Below are positions 1-11,628 of a stretch of 64,000 nucleotides of DNA, one piece after another; the first letter of the stretch is position 1, and each line of letters opens with the position of its first letter. Source of the stretch: Terfezia claveryi (Eukaryota > Ascomycota > Pezizomycetes > Pezizales > Pezizaceae); contig WHUX01000081.1 in the NCBI GenBank assembly GCA_015179025.1, forward strand, positions 124,001 to 188,000. The letters are read 5' to 3'. Made by a program: the position numbers and the translations under genes. The notes beneath the pieces were generated by a model, which searched no databases, was not told the DNA's origin, and saw only the letters and a list, made by a program, of their open reading frames with translations.

Positions 1-1346
1 GAGGGGTAGTTATTGATGGTAGATAACCACAAGTGTGCGGCTATTTTTATTTACTAACAAATGGTTGCTATGGTAACATCGGAACTTGTCGGGTTGCCAT
101 GACAACTTAACAAGAATATTAACAAGAATCTAAGTTGCTAAATCCCTCTAATGGAACAGGAGAATAGCGCTTTCTGATTGGATCCGGATGCTGCTTTTTC
201 ATCAGTTGCAGCTAGATAGATACCGGTACCTCTTAGTACTTAATTACCTACCTATCTTTGCTAATATGCAGATCATTCTGCCTGCTGATGATCGTAACCA
301 GACACAGCTTCAGACGGAATTTGCCAGCAAGTACATACCTAATCGGGGGCCCAATAATGGCGATCGTCTTTGTACTCGTAACTGTAGGTTCTTTCAGACG
401 GGCAGAAGTCGCTGACAATACACTGTATGAAGGCAAACAGTCGCATGCACATTAATGGGGGAGAACGGCAGATGCGACGCAATAACCAGAACTATATACA
501 GTAACTATACTCCTGTCTGGCCAGAAGTGCTGGCTACACCTGTTGGCGGAAATGTGCACAGCAAAAGGAGTAGGTACAGTACCATTTGAGATAACTGCAC
601 TCAAGTACAATTACAATCTAACCCTCGGTCACTGGAACAAGAGCTTGGAGTATCAGCCCCTCCTTTAATATGCAATAGACCTCAGACCAACTGTGCGGCG
701 GCTATCAGCCTGAGAAAATACCTATGTAAGTTCGCCGCGGAGATACTCTGCGTATCTGCTCTACATAGACTTGTGGTACCGGTAGACGCTTGCAGTAGAG
801 CAAAACAATGCCCCTGTGATGATGTACGAGTCAAAAAGTGCCGAATACCTAACCGTCGCACGCAGCCGGTTCTTGTTTCGGTATGCAAGAAACTTCACGC
901 ATACTGCGCCTAATACTGCGCCCGTGCTAGTATGTATCAATGCAGTCCAGCGTTAAAGCAGCCTCAACCGATATCTTGCTGCGAAGACTGTGGCTTCCCC
1001 CAGGTCTGATTCCTCCACACCCACCTCCATTTCAAGGTCTGGTGGCCTTCTGGGTATATTCAACGAACCCTCCCACCTCCCCGATCTTTACATACCTCGC
1101 CAATCGCTCATGCCATCTCTGGAAGTGGACAAGAACCGATAAAATAAAAACCAAGGGCGTGGGCTCACCTGCTGGATTGTGTTGTCGGAGGTTTGGGGAT
1201 TCTCCAAAGCAATTCACGGATCGATCTAGAGTCGAATAAAGGAAACGCAGCTTTGTTCTAGCTTAGGGGAAAATACAGGGACTTCCGTCACAGAACCAGT
1301 TTGCCGAAGCACTCCTGGGCTCCAACGTCATCACCAAGTCGGCAAC
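1..1346. other. No recognisable gene
   Basis: Only short open frames (under 100 codons) are present and none resembles a known protein. The stretch carries two copies of a TACCGGTA-type palindrome (near 221-230 and 776-784) that recurs in other intergenic parts of the window. It may include the 5' region of the ORF that begins at 1347. Confidence 0.5.
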
Positions 1347-2255
1347 ATGACAACACCTAAGTGTGAGCAAACCGGTCACTTCTTTGGGTATCTCCCGGAG
1401 CACGATATAGGTTTCACCTGTTTCGAGTGTTTGGAGGAATTTGGCTCGTCGGGGCGGAGACCATGGGTTTACTCATCAGGTGGAATGGCCAGAGATTCCC
1501 GGAAACGAAGGTCGTTACACCTACCACAAGATGTTCCACAAGAGCCAGCTGTTGTCAGTGAGAAAGACGATCACGGCAGGCGAAGGTCGAAGCCCTGGAG
1601 ATGTCTACAAACAAGGTGCAAACTCCTAGCCTGCGACCGATGCGCGGAACTGCTGATAGATCCTGCATATGTATCATCAGCAAAAGACCGGGATCTGAGC
1701 AGGCTCCAAGGCAAGCGAAATTCTATTGTTGGATGTGAGGTGACAGTGCGAGCTGGGGCAGCTACACCTCCCGAACACCGAAAATCCAGGGAGATACGAG
1801 GATCTATGTATGAATCATTACTGGCACCGGTAGTACAACCAATCGCAGTCCCTGCGGGAGGAACTCTAGACTGTGACTCAGAGTCAGATCACGAGAGGTC
1901 AGGAGTGGATTTCCTGCGGGCGAAGCTGGTATATCGCCGCGCAGGTCATGCTGCAACCTCGGCATTAGCACATTTACACCGAGATAATCGCCCTGGGCGA
2001 CCATCCAAACCAAATCCTATTCCAGCACAAGAACCACAGGAGGCCCGAAGAACTGCGACAGCTATCCCAGAACACTTGATATCTACTACGGGGCTGAGAA
2101 ATCAGATGATTACATTAGAGGTAGACAGTAAGGAGGGGTCAGATGATGATATGGATTTTATGCCAAGGTTGGATGTGAGGAGTGCTGCTCAGGCTGCGAC
2201 CCAGGCAATGATGGCTGTACCTTGGAGACAGAGAGCGTCAATGACGGGGAGGTAG
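1347..2255 (+). CDS. Hypothetical protein, 302 aa, doubtful
   Basis: An uninterrupted ATG-started frame of 302 codons, which is long for this AT-rich intergenic setting. I do not recognise the product. The N-terminal third has Cys pairs (CFEC near residues 30-33; CDRC near 95-98) that might bind zinc, and the rest is rich in Arg, Ala and Glu with no membrane segment or signal peptide. A second open frame overlaps it at 1441-1629, so the true structure could be spliced or the gene could be decayed. There is no homology support, so confidence is low. Confidence 0.3.
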   Translation: MTTPKCEQTGHFFGYLPEHDIGFTCFECLEEFGSSGRRPWVYSSGGMARDSRKRRSLHLPQDVPQEPAVVSEKDDHGRRRSKPWRCLQTRCKLLACDRCAELLIDPAYVSSAKDRDLSRLQGKRNSIVGCEVTVRAGAATPPEHRKSREIRGSMYESLLAPVVQPIAVPAGGTLDCDSESDHERSGVDFLRAKLVYRRAGHAATSALAHLHRDNRPGRPSKPNPIPAQEPQEARRTATAIPEHLISTTGLRNQMITLEVDSKEGSDDDMDFMPRLDVRSAAQAATQAMMAVPWRQRASMTGR

Positions 2256-4818
2256 GGCATGTACAACGGCTTTCAGGAGAAAGCTGGGCCGCGCGTTTCT
2301 ACTTTTGATGTTTGGATCTGATTTCTCAATTTTTGGTTCCGCAAAATCTTGATTGTGAGTAAGTTGACTTGTGGACGCAAAATCATACATTGTTTCCTTT
2401 TTGATATGAGGTTATGCCCTTTGTTACGATAACATATCTTTGCGTCTTCAACTTCATTGTACATGCTATATTACGGAGTTTCTCATTTATTCTTACGCGA
2501 TTGTGATGAGCGAGCGGATTTTTTCCCTTTCTGTGTTTTACATTCTCGGAGTTCATCACGATTCTTTTTCTCGCATATCAAATACCTACCTTGTTTGCTC
2601 AGCTTGTATCATCTATCACCTGTTGTATTTTCCATGTCATCTTTTGTCTTCATTTGTTAATTTTTTTGGTTTCTTGTACATAAAAGGTCTTTACTACTTG
2701 TGCCATGGGGTGTCCTCAGGGCATGCACTTACCCGTGCCGGTCAGCTATTACCGGTACCTACCTAGTACTTCATCTAATATGTACCGGTACTCGGGGTTG
2801 AGAAGAGAATAATGAGTGAATTGCTGGTTTTCCCATCGGCGAGTGCGGCACCACCTGATGTCCAATGTGGAGTTAAAATTCAATGATCCCCCCCTCAAAA
2901 AAAAATGTACTCCATCCCCCGCGGCCACTTCCTCCCAACATAAAAAGCACAGACGTCAGCTCAGATTTGCTCCTGTTTTTTTTTTTCTCGCAATAATTAA
3001 CGAATGGGGAAGGAAAATTTTAGTAGGCCGGAATTGGCATGGAGTTTGTTGCTGCCTGTTCAAAGCCCGCCGGTGGGCTAGGATCGATGTTGTGGCTTTG
3101 GGGGGCTTGTACTGATGCGGGAAATTAATTTGTGCAACAGTACAGTGATTTGCTGGGATGTACCGTATGTAGATCTATTTCCTTGGCAGATATGTATATA
3201 ATTGTTTTACTGCAAAATACAACGCTGAACAAGACTTTAAAATAACAGAACAAGCGGAGTTCCCCCCCCCATCCCCCTCTCCCCAATCCCCCTTCCCTCT
3301 CCCCAATCCCCTTAAAGCCCTCGAGGACATCTCTTAAACACTTGCTACCTTTGCCATAGTTACTACTTAATCTATTTTCTTGGCAAATTAGCTCGCTATG
3401 CGCTGGGCGGGGTAAGCGAGACAGACAGACGAACGTCGGCGGGACCAGCACCGAGATAGAGAGAAAGATAGAGAGAGACATCTCTGAATTTATATTTCTT
3501 ATTTTCTCCTAGGATAAAACTGCTAGACAACGTGACCATTTTTATCAACCTCCTCCTTTTCCTCCCCAGTCTTTGTTATAGGTGGGCTGTTAGGCCAGGG
3601 GTGAATGCAGCTGATCAGATGGGGTCAAGAGGTTTGGGAAAGGTATATCCGGATTTACACCCCGTCATAGGTCTTATTTCGCTACGATGCCTTTGGAGGA
3701 GGTACTAGGTACATATGTACATAAGTACCTACCGAGCCTTGACCGCAACAGGTCAAAATATAAGTTTTCCTACAGAAGTTCCTGATCACGGCCAACCATA
3801 TCAATATCCTCTCCCACCTTGCAATATGGCATCCCTGAAGAACCCAACACTGTGTACTAAAAAAAAATCTAGAACATGAATGAGAGAGGGTGCAGCCGTT
3901 ACCAAGCACGCATCTATAAGTTAGAATCCAGTTCAACGATATTAATCCTTAAGAAGAGTAATGAAGCAAGTCCACCTACGGTAGTCCCTTCTGTAAGAAA
4001 TAGGTGTACTAACAACATAATTAGTCAAGGCCCGCAGCTTAAGCTCTCTAGCATAGGACTTTCCGCAGTATATAGCTGTAGCTTAGTCTAGTTGGATTCC
4101 AAAAGTATATGTTAGTTTCCCTAAGTTCTCAACTACTACTGTACGCTAATAATATATGATATATAAAGGTATGAATATGAACTCTAACTGTAGAGCCCTG
4201 AAATAATAAGGAGCTTCCCGATGCAAACTATGTATGTGAACACAATTATGGCAAACACACTCGGCATACTCATGATCAGTGTTGTATTTCAATCAGATGG
4301 TGCATTCAAGTACGCATCCTAGTCCGTGCTGAAGGATAAGAAAAAAGACAGCCCATGTATAGTCTCGATCAGACCCCCGTAGCCCATGTAAGTCTTTTTA
4401 TATATATTTATCTAGACTCGGAAGACAGATTCCCCGAACTAAATCATCATGCCAAGATGCCTTTTTCGGACTTCTCAACCTTAAGGCTTATCCTAGTCTC
4501 GGTTTATTCCGAATTTCGGGCATCAGCGCTTGCTTTAGTATTTATTTTGGCTATTTTGCACTGTGAATAATAATATGGGTTCCTTCCCTTTCTTATCTTA
4601 TCCATCTCCTGGTAAATCTCAGTTTCCCTTCACGGCCTTCTTTGACCATCTTCATCCTCACACATCTTCTGCCCCAGCTCATAGGTACAGTATTCACCCG
4701 GTACTATGGTAGTCTGCCTAGTGCTGCCCTTACTGGCGCCAGGCAGCATACTGTTATATTGGTGTGAGGTTCTCAGTGAATGGAAGCAGGTACTGTAGTG
4801 GATAGTGTTTTGCTTTCT

Positions 4819-4897
4819 TATATCCGGAAGCTTAGGTCGGAACCTTTTTAAAGGGAGACTTCGGGGCCCTGTCATGACCACAGGTCGATCGCGGGTA
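4819..4897 (+). repeat. Dispersed tRNA-like repeat, copy 1
   Basis: This 79-base stretch resembles the reverse strand of 55494-55560. Shared blocks are TCCGRAAGC, TAGGTCG, CTTCGGGGCCC, GTCATGA and GGTTCGAT/GGTCGATC followed by GCGGGTA. The GGTTCGATTGC block of the other copy resembles a polymerase III B box and the TAGGTCGAGG block a weak A box. Here the copy runs straight into an AT microsatellite. A tRNA-derived SINE head is the best guess; the ends do not pair as a proper acceptor stem, so it is not a functional tRNA. Confidence 0.45.
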
Positions 4898-4909
4898 GTT
4901 ATAGTTTTA

Positions 4910-4936
4910 AATATATATATATATATATATATATAT
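4910..4936. repeat. (AT)n microsatellite
   Basis: About 13 uninterrupted AT dinucleotides directly downstream of the tRNA-like repeat, in the position of a SINE tail. Confidence 0.9.
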
Positions 4937-5950
4937 TATTTTCTTTATTTCTTCAGCATTTCTACAACACAAGTGGAGGAAGGATGCCAAATTACGTGAG
5001 TAGGACCAATACAATATAGCAAATAAATACTATTATGAATATATATACTGTATATATAGGTGTTTTCGATTAGTTTCTAATTCACCTCTCGCAGTTGTTG
5101 AAAATTCAAGTTTTTTGAGAGATTGCTACATTATATACTCTTCTTGTACTAATGAGTTTAACTTATTACTGTTTTATCTTCTATATGAAGCAGGATAACA
5201 CCACTTAGGTACTAGTAATAGTCATTTATATGACAGATCCATTTATATTGTCCATCAGGCGATTATGGTGCATATCAGTGAGATCAACTTGAACTCGTTC
5301 AATAGCTCTAATTAGGTATATTTTTTAATAATTCAAGTCAGTTAGGTATCAAATACAAGTGGTATGCTGCCCGCGATAACCCCCTAGGGTGACGCATTTG
5401 AGCAATTTTGGTTGGCATAATTCTCAGAAATTACAAGTAACAAAGTATCCTCGGCTGCATTCGGAGTACCTACTGTCAAGCCTTCAGGATAGCCACAAAG
5501 AGTATTAGCCACACAAGACACGTATGTATGTACATGATGGGTTCAAAAATATGTATGTCCCCTTGAAAAGACATACCGTAGAACCATACAAGATCTGATC
5601 ATGAAACAAAGTTCTGAAGATATTTTCATGGTTTTCGTTAATATGCATTAATTCGTGCGATAGTAATAGTCTGGTTGCAGCACTACCTAAAGAATATGAA
5701 TCTGCTGGGTAAACAGCAAAGTGGCTGTGGTCGCTCCATTTGTATAGTTGTATTGTACTGAAGGTTGCTACTATATGATTTGGTTATCATCGGCCAGTCG
5801 TCCCAGTGAATCGCGGAACTTGCAACGTATCAACTTCCTGAATTCATAATGACGATGAGTCGTGTAACAACCCTGAAGCTCATTGCCATGCTGAGACGTG
5901 ACCCCGAGTAACTCACAACATAAATTCATCATCATAAAATTTCCCACAAA

Positions 5951-7613
5951 ATGAAGCAAAGAGCGACCTTCATTGTCAAGCCGAACACCCCACCAACGAA
6001 TCCTGAGCAATTTGCTCTCTCCCCCGGCTCCAAGGCATATTCCACCAACAATATAGAAGTCAAGGACCTACATGCGGCGCATCAGGAGAAATGGACTATC
6101 GCCCGCACTGATATACCTCCGAAGGTGGTGCAACCAGACACTTCCTAGGCCAGTATTGTGAGCTTACCCTACGAGTGACGCAGGTCTGGGATGTCCTGAA
6201 ATCTTTGTCTGAGCTTCATATCCGATGGAACACCCCACAGACGTATGATACAATCAACCCCTTCTCATCTAGGGTCCCTGCGGGGCTTCATATTCAAGCT
6301 ACCCCACTGGCTGAGGAAAATACGTAAGCACTCCCACCTATCCTTTGGTAATGATGGGATTAACACGTTTCAGAAATGAGCTTTGCACATTGTTGAGCTC
6401 TGCTTTTTCGACTAAACCCCTTTGTAAGAGTCTCAATGTATGTACGGTTTTTCCGTTTTGCCTGGACGGCTTTACTAATTGGCAATAGGAGACATTCATA
6501 GAATTCCCCGGGAAGACGTATTACCTGTACTCAAATATCCCAGAGGTATTAGGAAATGTACCACAACAACTGAATGGATTCCTGAAGGAAACTGTGTGCA
6601 AGGGAAAGGAGTCATGCGTGGCAGAAATTGAACGTCTAGCGGCACCTGACTATATCGACATTGACTATAATTCCAGAAGTCTATGCTCCCGAGCACTTAC
6701 CATTTCTGCATTCTGGCACCGATCTCCGGAAAGAGGGGAAGGGCAATGGAACCATAAAGTCCAGCAATTGGCGGATGACCATAGGGTGGAAATTGGGATA
6801 CTGGACCAACGGCCATCATTAGATGATGGGAGGCTCTATTTTGGTGGAGTGCTGACGGTTTTGGGCGAAGACCAGCAACTTAAACCAACGTTCTTCTCGT
6901 TCCCAGCCCGGCATCAGCAGAACTTAGGGTCTTACAGTGGCTCCTTCAGTGATCCTGCTGGACTCCACCCCAAATTCTTGTTGAAGATTAACGCTGCGGA
7001 AGCCCCGTCTGAAGACTGCACTCTTAGTGCATATTTCTCGATACCAAAGGACTTCTTTATTGATAAGTACCAACTCGCAGACCAGCAACTCTTAGAGTCA
7101 CTAGGACTTAAGAAGCTCAAGGCTTTCCGTGGTGAGGCGGACCTCGAAGCACCCACATGGACTCAGAGCCGATGGGGTAGCAGTGCTCTGTTCGAGGTCG
7201 ACCCTAAGAAGGTTGGTGATAACGGGCTTATAGAAGTCGAATTGCCTCTACATATGCGATACCAGGAGCCTGGCATTGTCTCGGAATATAGCCCGGCAAA
7301 GCTCCCATGGCCTACAGTATTCTGGGCATGCCCGGCCGGTGAGGAATGGCAGCAGTTTGTTGTTAATCCCTTTGACCGAGGATATCTTGGGTATGAGGTT
7401 GACTTTCCAAAGGAGACGGCATATCACCATTTGTCTCCAGTTAATGGGACAACCTACTCTACGGTGCATGTTCCGGTGTTGGAAATGAAGCATGCTCCAG
7501 TGGTGAAGATTGGCACTGCGGTGGTTGTTGGAGTGGGGTTCTTGTATATTGTTGCGAAAATCTTGCGGTCAGTGATGAAGAAGAGTGAACCGAAGAAGAA
7601 GAAGGCGGAGTGA
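5951..7613 (+). CDS. PBN1: PBN1/PIG-X, GPI-mannosyltransferase I subunit
   Basis: ER membrane protein that stabilises the catalytic subunit (GPI14/PIG-M) of the first mannosyltransferase in GPI-anchor synthesis. I read four exons: 5951-6124, 6184-6323, 6374-6437 and 6489-7613, giving 500 aa in frame. The start MKQRATFI matches the family's MKQR/MRQR opening. The joined exon 1/2 region reads DIPPKVWDVLKSLSELHIRW, and the ELHIRW...SRVPAGLH block is typical of fungal PBN1. The lumenal domain ends in a single transmembrane helix (about residues 469-490) followed by a lysine-rich KKSEPKKKK tail, which fits a type I ER protein. All junctions have GT-AG borders; the last intron has a CTAAT branch site. 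It converges on RSM22, with about 215 bases between the stop codons. Confidence 0.9.
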
Positions 7614-7828
7614 TCGCGCGCTCAGAGCGGCAGTCTGTGGATTGCAAGCATTTATTTTTCTTTTATGCATATGTATGTTGGTGTAAGATTACAGATTGAT
7701 TCTTTTTTGTCTTCAAACATTTACCAAGAACGCCATGAGTGGTTTTTTTCTTTCGGGGGGCTCATATATACAAAAAGACACTTTGCATGAAACAACACGC
7801 GTAGTGCCGTGTCCCCTTGAGGTTACCC

Positions 7829-10271
7829 TCAATTGCTTTCCTCTAGTTCCACCTTCAGGCCCTTTTTCATTCCTTTTTGCTTTGCCCAGTTCTCAGCCTT
7901 CGTTGCTTTCTTGTGCATTACCCTCTCTTTCTTCCTTTTCTCTTTCTGCTCCCGCTTCTGCCTTAGCCAAGCAATCTTCCCTGGTCTTTCCGCTTTTGCC
8001 TTATCGTACTTCCCGATTTTGCCAATCTTGGAAAAATCATTATTAGAAAAAGAAATGCGTCAAAAAAAAATTAAAAAAATTGATGGGATGTCATCACCCT
8101 GCAATCTGGGGGAAATGGGAGGAAAGGTGGTCACATACCTTTAGATGCCGGGGAACCTTTGTCTTGGCCCCCAATGCCCATAAATCACCCCAACCGCTCT
8201 TTCTCGCATCTTGAAACGCTGTTTTCCCGTAGCTTTTGGGAATCGTCCAGCGCTCCATCTTTCCCTCGCTCGTACATAAATCTATGATGATGTGTCCAGT
8301 TTTCTTGAGCGGGTCTAAAATTATCCGTGGGAGGGTATGATAATATGATCTTAATGACTCCTCAGAATATGGACTCGTCACCGGGTTTTTGGTGGTATCG
8401 AAATCCTCCAGAGTAGGATTTATCCGCGCATTACCCTCTGTAAATCGTGCGTCCTTGCCTCTCCTGACAGCAACAAAGCTGTACTCTGCGTCCTCGTGGT
8501 CGCGCCCAGTGGCTCTCATGATGCGCTGCATATAGCCTGGACGAGTATACCTCTGCTGAAACCTACAAAAGTCTTTTCGCCCAGGAAGCCCCGGGCCACC
8601 AATAAACATGGGGCATTCTTCATGGTTGGTACAGGGAGCAATGATTTGTCCCACCTCCTTGGGTTTGGGAGGCTGCTCAAGATCCTCAAGTGGGCGGTGC
8701 GGCCTGAACTCGGACCCTGGAGATGAGACGTTGTATTTTAGGAGATGGGACCTAGCACCGGCAATTGCTTCGAACCCTAGGGGATTTCCTTTTTCTATAA
8801 GAAGAAGGACACCACCGGTGGGGTTGAGCAGAGACCAGAGATTTTCGACATGGTATTTCCGCTTATAGTCTTCTCTGATGGGGAGAATGGTGTTTGATGC
8901 TATGATAAGATCGTACAACTTACGCGGTTGTTGGGTTTGATTTGATTCAGGTTGCGCGGGGGTAGTCTTTGTGGGATGGACATCAGGAATGCGGGGGAGG
9001 AAGGTGGTATTGTCGAGTATTTGGGCGGAACGGTAGCGGAGGGCGGGAGCAGCGGTGATGACGGTGGCTTTGATGGGTTCATTTTCGGTCTCCAGAGTCT
9101 CAGATTTCGTCCGGGATATGGGCCCATTCGCAGATTCCTCAGCATCGACGATTCCCTGCCAGGCGAGGACACCAGCGCCCCCGCTGCCGACATCTAAGAT
9201 GCGGTTCACTTCATTAAGAGCCCAGTCTCGACCCAGCCGGCGCCGGAGCTCGGTGAGGGCAGAAAGAGCTTGGGCGTGTAGACCAGGCATGACGGCGGCA
9301 TAGTGAACGTTGGCTTCCATATCTGTCATGTCGGGATCATCAGGGTGAATTGGAAATGCAGCGCTTTTATTCTTCTTCTTTTCAGTGGTTATGGGTGAGG
9401 AACTGAGTTGAACATCTGTGAACGCTCTGTGCGCTGCTTGGTCAAGATGCTTGTTTGGGACATCAGCGAGGAATTTCTCGGTTGCTTCAGTGAGGGCTTC
9501 GGGGGGTACGATAGTGAAAGGAAAAGTGGCGAAGCGACCCATTCGGGAGAGCGGATGAATTCTCAGGTATGATTCCTCCCCGCGAATAGCATCGTCAGGT
9601 AAGTCCTCGGCCTCTCCTCCTTCCCCGTCCTCTTCTGAGTCTTCTTCCTCGGATGGGTACTCTGAATCCTCTTCCCCTCCTTCTTCCTGAACCTTTTTGA
9701 CATCCGGCGCCACCTGCATATAAGCCCGCTCAATGTCCTTTGCAATCTGTGCGTATGCCTTTGCGTCTGCCGCATTGAGTTCTTCCGTTGAGGCAACGTC
9801 AGCGTCTTCCTCATCCCCCTCCTCCTCCTCCTCCTGCTCCTCCTCTACCTCCTTGGTGGCTTCACTTTCCCTCACTTTCGATCTTGAGATTCTTTCTATT
9901 AGTTCCCCTGCGGTATTATAGATGTTGATCTCTTCGTCCTCTTCCACTCCCAGCTTCTCCTCAACATAGGCTTCCTCCCCTTCCTTCAGGAGTCGCGCTG
10001 GCGTTCCAAAGTAGCGTTCGTATATGGTATATTCCTCTTTAGTAAGGAGGTCTTCGGGTAGATTCTCGCCATGTTCCTTCTTAACGGCCCGCACGTATTT
10101 TTCGATCTCACGTTCTGTTCGGGATTCTTGTGGAATCGAGCAAGCCGGGTCGAATTTGCGGAAGAGCTGGACGAAGGTGGCTCGAGAAATTGCGCGCTGT
10201 GGGGCCGCTGAAGGCCTCAATTGGAGGGGGACTTTGCCAGCTCGCACAATGACTCTCGCTCGCAGAAACAT
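7829..10271 (-). CDS. RSM22: RSM22-like mitochondrial ribosome assembly protein
   Basis: Methyltransferase-like protein associated with the mitochondrial small ribosomal subunit. Two exons on the minus strand: 8139-10271 and 7829-8026; the intron has a GTATGT donor, a CTAAT branch site and TCCAAG acceptor, and the second exon adds 65 residues rich in Lys (IGKIGKYDKAKAERPGK at its start). I start at the ATG at 10271 (MFLRARVIV) because it opens an Arg-rich presequence; an in-frame ATG 29 codons upstream is less likely. The middle is very acidic (EEEEEEEGDEED-type runs). The Rossmann-like core has the ILDVGSGGAGVLAW motif, and Cys residues of the family (CTNHEECPM, and C in KDFCRF) are kept. 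Length, about 775 aa, is normal for filamentous fungi. Confidence 0.92.
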
Positions 10272-11628
10272 TGTGGGCCTGTTGGTGTTTTGTTGGTGAG
10301 GCTCGAAGTTTGTAAATCTTGGCAACGGGGGGGAGGAAATGGAAGATTTCTCAAACAAAAATTTGCATGCAGCATTGGTGCATTTTATGCCTACAGCACG
10401 TAAGGATGAAGAAACAAACGAGCCCCGTTTCCATTTCGAAGAGGGGTTTCAGTAAGCGGCTTACCCTTCAATATGACTGTATAGTTATTCTGGTCTGGAA
10501 CGGGCGTATAAGGACGGCTGTTCGTACATTCCCTTGACATCACCTACGACCTGACCCTGCTTTCCCTCAGACGTCAAGAGGTCGACGCCCCAACGGTCCA
10601 GCCATACAATATAAGGATTTCACGAGGTCTCTGAATCTCTCCTTCGGAAACAGGTCGTTGAGGAGGCGATTGCAAGGGTCATACTGTACATGGCATCTTA
10701 TTCAACCTGCTGAACTGCAAACTGCTCAAGAAGTGTATTCGTCTCAGTACTCTGTGCTGCCGCTGTGTCATGGATGATAAAGCTACTGGCCATCAGCGAA
10801 AAGAAGTTGATTCCAATACCACATGAAAGAGTTGTGTACCAATTTATATGGTATGGTACCTCTATATCAGTCAACTTTTGTGTCTTGTGTATACATAGCC
10901 TTGCTTTGATTTATGTTTCTTATATTATATATTATGATTATTAGGAGCTTTAGATGGCCTCAGTTCAACCTCCAAAGGGGCCCATGATTGGCCGAAAAGT
11001 TGGGTTTTTTTTTTTGTGTAAAAACAACAAGAGCGAAGGCTAATTGTTGTAGAATTATACATACCTGTAACATAGCAAATGCCCCCTTAACTATACAGAT
11101 CATCTAAGAGAAAGCAAAGAAGATTATAGACTGCTTTTGGGGCCAGGATAGGTGGGGAAATCTGATGTAATTTTCCTAAGCCAATGTAGCAAAATCATGG
11201 AAACTATTAGAAGAAAGTGTGCGGGGGCTTCAGGAAGGAAATATATTTTATATAAGAAGTTAGGAGGATTTATTACTATAAGTGTGGCCGGACTTATTTG
11301 CTTTTGATTGGCATAGAGTATTTGGAGTTAAGATATATATATATATATATTTTTTTTTGGGGGGGGTTGTTTAAAATAAAATTACGGTATATCTTTGGAA
11401 TATCTTCATCCAAGAAGTTTTGAAATATAAACTATCACAAAGATCATAGTCTAACAACTTCTACAATAATTTTCTAAGTGAAATAAATATATTTTAAAAA
11501 AAAAAACATATAAAGAGTTATTACAGACAAATACAGGAGTGAAATATCACCTGTAATGTAGATACTTATCTACTCAGGAGCTTTCCGGCACTCAAGCTTT
11601 GCCAAGTCTCGGTTCCCCACACCACGTG
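10272..11628. other. Intergenic, no gene seen
   Basis: Low-complexity AT-rich DNA, including an AT run that leads into T and G homopolymers at about 11333-11368. It must hold the promoters of RSM22 (minus) and the Mis18-domain gene (plus), which are divergent. I see no open frame worth calling. Confidence 0.5.

Larger units (their letters stand above)
2256..5950. other. Long AT-rich intergenic region
   Basis: No convincing coding sequence. It contains C and T homopolymer runs (for example the C9 run near 3262-3272), two TACCGGTA palindromes near 2749 and 2782, a tRNA-like repeat (4819-4897) that ends in an AT microsatellite, and a TAGTCTGGTTG motif near 5667 that belongs to the short insertion family seen at 25 kb and 41 kb. 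The last few hundred bases must include the PBN1 promoter. Confidence 0.5.
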
